Assembly (NCBI GenBank): GCA_003533825.1 | Contig: DQCG01000476.1 | Location: 1 to 6,196 of the forward strand | Source: Phycisphaerales bacterium | GTDB taxonomy: Bacteria; Planctomycetota; Phycisphaerae; Sedimentisphaerales; Anaerobacaceae | DNA length: 6,196 nucleotides | Direction: 5' to 3' | Part shown: piece by piece, positions 5,631 through 6,196 of the stretch | Position numbering within the stretch: position 1 is the stretch's first letter | How the letters are laid out: every line of letters begins with the position of its first letter | The notes under the pieces: model-generated | The model's database searches: none | What the model saw: the letters and a program-made list of their open reading frames with translations, nothing else | What the model was told of the DNA's origin: nothing | Position numbers and translations under genes: made by a program

Positions 5631-6169
5631 TTGGTCACCATACTGTTCATGATCGAGCGGAGTTTATCCAGGCCGTAACGATACCGGCTCTGGGCCGTGT
5701 TGATCGAAATACCAAGGGCCTCGGCGATTTCTTTGAATCGCATTTCCTGATGCAAATGCAGCACAATCACTTCTCGCTGCTCGTATGCGATGTGTCCGAG
5801 CAATTGCGTTAACCGCCCCGATTGCTCGCCGTCAATCGCATGCTCAATCGGATCGCCCGAATCGGATTGCATTCCTTCAGCGGCATCCAGCCCGACATCC
5901 CGGCGAGACCTTAAACGGTTTCTGTCACGGGCGGCGTTCGCCACGCACGTTGACAGATAGCCCTTGAGGGTTCCGTTCAGTCGAAAGCTTCCCGTCATCC
6001 CGGCGAATGAGACAAAGACGTCGTGCACAACGTCCTCGGCGAGGCTTCTGTCTCTAAGCAGTGTAATTGCCAGTCCGAGCAGGTCATCTTTGTACTTTTC
6101 ATAGAGCTGTCGCAGAGCATCTTTACTTCCGCGATTGAACTTCCAAACAAGTATCTTCTCGTCGATCAT
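5627..6169 (-). CDS. ECF-type RNA polymerase sigma factor (first unit)
   Basis: This 180-aa protein has the layout of an ECF sigma factor. Region 2 spans about residues 20-92, with YEKYKDDLLGLAITLLRD, then SLAEDVVHDVFVSF and the basic VANAARDRNRLRSRR. After an acidic linker (93-115), region 4 spans about 118-172, with LLGHIAYEQREVIVLHLHQ and the helix-turn-helix FKEIAEALGISINTAQSRYRYGLDKLRS. I chose the ATG at 6169 because the product then begins MIDEKILVWKF, as usual for the family; a TTG lies immediately before it at 6172. The frame stays open to the window edge and no clear ribosome site is visible, so a longer N-terminus starting beyond 6196 cannot be excluded. Its stop overlaps the start of the membrane-protein gene (ATGA). 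The promoter lies outside the window. Confidence 0.92.
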   Translation of the reverse strand: MIDEKILVWKFNRGSKDALRQLYEKYKDDLLGLAITLLRDRSLAEDVVHDVFVSFAGMTGSFRLNGTLKGYLSTCVANAARDRNRLRSRRDVGLDAAEGMQSDSGDPIEHAIDGEQSGRLTQLLGHIAYEQREVIVLHLHQEMRFKEIAEALGISINTAQSRYRYGLDKLRSIMNSMVTK

Positions 6170-6196
6170 CAAGTCAGCTTGTCCAATTCCAGGAAA

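Overview
The window reads as a piece of a bacterial chromosome, probably from a planctomycete of the class Phycisphaerae (Sedimentisphaerales-like). This placement is inference. It rests on ECF sigma factors followed by non-zinc single-span membrane proteins, on secreted proteins with tandem 'YGWSG...KEGY.F.P' repeats, and on secreted proteins whose C-terminal patterns I recall from planctomycete genomes. All seven genes that I accept lie on the minus strand, so transcription runs from high to low coordinates.

Unit A (about 6169 down to 3997) holds three genes: an ECF sigma factor, a 150-aa single-span membrane protein and a 394-aa secreted protein of a planctomycete-type family. Both junctions are 4-base ATGA overlaps, so the three are almost certainly co-translated. 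The unit ends at a convincing intrinsic terminator (3974 to 3930). Its promoter, and possibly the true sigma start, lie beyond the right edge.

Unit B (3818 down to 120) starts again with its own TATAAT box (3859-3854), a strong AGGAGG and a TTG start codon. It encodes a second, different ECF sigma factor; a 215-aa single-span membrane protein whose start overlaps the sigma gene by 17 bases; a 578-aa secreted protein with three Ig-like or carboxypeptidase-regulatory-like repeats, a conserved-looking core and a Gly/Met-rich insertion; and a 246-aa secreted helical protein resembling the Spy/CpxP (LTXXQ-like) type. A weak terminator candidate follows.

The simplest model is two tandem cell-envelope signalling modules. 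In each, the membrane protein would hold or modulate the sigma factor on the cytoplasmic side, and the secreted proteins would act as sensor, effector or target outside the membrane. Neither membrane protein has the HxxxCxxC zinc anti-sigma motif, so the anti-sigma role is inferred from position and topology only. Points worth a second look are a near-perfect palindrome (a common REP-like sequence type) read in frame inside the second membrane protein, low-GC Ig-like repeats attached to a GC-rich core, Gly-rich tracts in both neighbouring secreted proteins, and an isolated inverted repeat between the units. I see no tRNA, rRNA, CRISPR array, insertion sequence or phage gene.
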